Positions 37,113 to 38,734 of a DNA stretch of 38,734 bases are shown here, one piece after another. The notes beneath the pieces were generated by a model. It was not told the origin of the DNA and did no database searches. It was given only the letters and a program-made list of their open reading frames with translations. The translations under genes were made by a program, and so were the position numbers. This DNA is from CAZTTG01 sp964615935 (GTDB lineage Bacteria; Planctomycetota; UBA1135; GCA-002686595): positions 1-38,734 of the forward strand of contig CAZTTG010000060.1 in NCBI GenBank assembly GCA_964615935.1, written 5' to 3'. Positions within the stretch are counted from its first letter, which is position 1. Each line of letters starts with the position of its first letter.

Positions 37113-38734
37113 TCGGCCGGAGCTGACTCCCGAGGAGTTCGCGGACTCCTTCGGATCCGAGGCCGAGCGCGCCCTCGAGCTGCTGTCGACCCTCCTGGCC
37201 GTCCGTCGCGGTGCTCCTCCGCCACCGCTGGTGGACCTCCTCACCCCCGACTCCGCCAGCGAGGACGGCCGGCCCCGCTTCGCCGGCTTCCGCCTGGATC
37301 GAGGGCTGGGTCAGGGCGCCAGCGGTGTGGTCTTCCTGGCCACGGACCTGCGGCCGGGGAGGGGCGAGCAGCGGGTCGCGCTCAAGGTGCTCAATCCCCT
37401 GGTCGGCGCGGCCGCCGAGCGCCGCGAGCTCATCCTGCGCGAGGCCGAGATCGCCGCGCGGCTCGACCACGAGGGCATCGTGCGGGTCCTGGATCAAGGC
37501 GTCGATCGCGGCTACGCCTGGATCGCGGCGGAGTGGGTGGAGGGGGAGACCCTGGAGCGGGAGATCGACTCGGAGCTCCCATGGGCTTCCCCCGAGCGCC
37601 TCGAACGCGCCATCGACGTCGGTCTGCAGCTCAGCCGTGCGCTGGCCCATGCACACGGCCTCGGCGTGATCCACCGCGACCTCAAGCCGGCCAACCTGCT
37701 GATCGACACCTCCGGCCGGTTGCGCATCCTGGACTTCGGCCTCGCCCGCGCGGAGGGGACGGCCTTCGCGCTCAGCAGCACCGGGGAGGCGATCGGCACG
37801 CCCCTCTACATGGCTCCCGAGCAGGCGCGCGGGGACCCGCGTCAGGGCCCGGCCACGGACATCTACGCGGTGGGGCTCATTCTCCTGGAGCTCGCCCTGG
37901 GCCCCCCGGACGGCCCCGACCTCGACGCTGCCCGCACCCTCGCGAGGATCGCGCGCGGCCGCCTTGGATCCCTGCGTCGTCGCCTGCGTGCCCTGCCCCG
38001 TGGTCTGCGCCAGGTGGTCTCCCGATGCCTCGAGGTACACCCCGACGACCGCTATCGCGATGCGGGGGAGCTGGAGGCCGATCTCGAGGACTTGCGCGCG
38101 GGTCGAGCGCCGCGGGTGGGGACGCTCAGCCCCGTCTCCCGCCGCCTGCGCTCCCTGCGCCGGCACCCCGTCCGTTCGGTCGCAGCGCTGGCCGCCTTCC
38201 TGCTGCTCGGTTGGACGTCGTGGTATGTCTGGTGGAACTGGCCTCAAGACGTGCACATCGAGACCCACCGCGATGGGAAGGTGATCTGGATCGATGGAGT
38301 GGAGCGCGGCATGACGCCGCTGGATGTCAGGCTGCGTCCCGGCGAGCACACCTACAAGTGCCAGTTTCTGCCGGAGGAAGAGGGTCTGCCTACCCACTCC
38401 GGCACTTTCCAGGTTCCGCATCGTTCGCCTTCCTACCCGTTCTTCGTGTTCGATACACAACTCATCATCCCCGGCATCGAGACCGGGATTGCTCCCGAGC
38501 AGCCCTCCGCCTTCGTTCAGATCTCCACGCCACACCTTCGGATCGACGTCGGGATCGACGGCCAGATCCACGCCGACCAGCCCGGAATCGTATCGACGCG
38601 ATTGCCGCTGGGCCGCCACGAGGTACGGATCGAAGCCCCGGGAAAGCGGTCCATCGAGGAGGAGGTCGAGCTGACAGACCAGCAGTTGTGCATGCTCTCC
38701 TACGAGCTGGACGATATCGACTCCGAGTGGCACA
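37054..38734 (+). CDS. Membrane Ser/Thr protein kinase with PEGA-like repeats, partial
   Basis: Starts at ATG 37054 or 37057 inside the sigma-factor gene and runs off the right edge (560 codons visible). After a ~75-residue N-terminal region, the kinase domain has GLGQGASGVVFLA (Gly loop 86-91), ALKVL (K111), E130, IHRDLKPANLL (D209), DFGLA (D227), GTPLYMAPEQA and DIYAVGLILLELALG, so all catalytic residues are intact. A single membrane helix (about 376-393, AALAAFLLLGWTSWYVWW) leads to an extracytoplasmic part with PEGA-like repeats (IWIDGVERGMTPLDVRLRPG at 411-430 and a second near 505-535). PEGA domains are thought to sense or bind surface components. The protein probably relays an envelope signal to the sigma factor. 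Confidence 0.9.
   Translation, partial: MMTKLGADRVWDQWVEATADRPELTPEEFADSFGSEAERALELLSTLLAVRRGAPPPPLVDLLTPDSASEDGRPRFAGFRLDRGLGQGASGVVFLATDLRPGRGEQRVALKVLNPLVGAAAERRELILREAEIAARLDHEGIVRVLDQGVDRGYAWIAAEWVEGETLEREIDSELPWASPERLERAIDVGLQLSRALAHAHGLGVIHRDLKPANLLIDTSGRLRILDFGLARAEGTAFALSSTGEAIGTPLYMAPEQARGDPRQGPATDIYAVGLILLELALGPPDGPDLDAARTLARIARGRLGSLRRRLRALPRGLRQVVSRCLEVHPDDRYRDAGELEADLEDLRAGRAPRVGTLSPVSRRLRSLRRHPVRSVAALAAFLLLGWTSWYVWWNWPQDVHIETHRDGKVIWIDGVERGMTPLDVRLRPGEHTYKCQFLPEEEGLPTHSGTFQVPHRSPSYPFFVFDTQLIIPGIETGIAPEQPSAFVQISTPHLRIDVGIDGQIHADQPGIVSTRLPLGRHEVRIEAPGKRSIEEEVELTDQQLCMLSYELDDIDSEWH

Noticed and set aside
36988..38733. Long minus-strand open frame at the right edge
   Set aside because: It is antisense to a kinase with all catalytic motifs on the plus strand.

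Overview
The window is a very GC-rich bacterial segment that is coding almost throughout. I infer a planctomycete-like bacterium, from a lineage without classic model relatives. The basis is: an ECF sigma factor overlapping a membrane Ser/Thr kinase with PEGA-like repeats; a lipid-anchored TPR/FG-GAP/ASPIC protein; two 'sulfatase-fold' lipoproteins; a uroporphyrinogen-decarboxylase-like protein beside a glycosidase; and a secreted protein with a C-terminal domain (ending FNLSDGLRSTFCP) that I associate with Planctomycetota. Taxonomy is inference only. The sequence looks like a draft or metagenomic assembly: it contains a 100-N scaffold gap and two apparent single-base deletions.

Layout. 1-752 (-): an Ig-like lipoprotein cut by the left edge. 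1003-10725 (-): a two-gene unit with a giant 2098-residue fusion protein followed by a TPR/FG-GAP/ASPIC lipoprotein. 10726-11067: a candidate promoter and a plus-strand remnant of a secreted-protein gene. 11068-12546 (-) and 12741-14150 (+): a UDP-galactopyranose-mutase-like flavoprotein, divergent from a sulfatase-fold lipoprotein. 14227-15647 (+): a frame-shifted M20 peptidase. 15511-17823 (-): a second sulfatase-fold lipoprotein followed by a MORN-repeat protein. 17973-19739 (+): a secreted deacetylase-like protein. 19816-22689 (-): a secreted M14 carboxypeptidase. 22881-25577 (+): a SWIM/SNF2 ATPase. 25587-27521 (-): a secreted alpha/alpha-barrel-like protein and a highly repetitive coiled-coil protein. 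27679-29376 (-): an NCS1-type permease. 29502-32900 (+): a GrpB/beta-propeller fusion, a CoA-binding protein and RhaT. 32604-36388 (-): a URO-D-like protein and a GH106-like rhamnosidase interrupted by the gap. 36552 to the right edge (+): sigma factor plus kinase.

The standout is the 2098-residue protein at 4429-10725. It joins an N-terminal membrane domain with an M50-type HEIGH motif, an enolase whose two domains occur in reversed order (catalytic barrel first, N-terminal domain second, i.e. circularly permuted) with essentially all catalytic residues kept, a long helical region, and a C-terminal PPDK-like ATP-grasp plus phosphohistidine module that lacks the usual PEP-binding barrel. This links PEP formation (enolase) to a dikinase-type phosphotransfer module at the membrane. 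I do not know a described system with this architecture.

A second theme is rhamnose use: RhaT (L-rhamnose/H+ symporter) is convergent with, and overlaps, the GH106-like alpha-L-rhamnosidase, next to a beta-propeller glycosidase-like fusion. No rRNA, tRNA, CRISPR array, insertion sequence or prophage gene was recognised.
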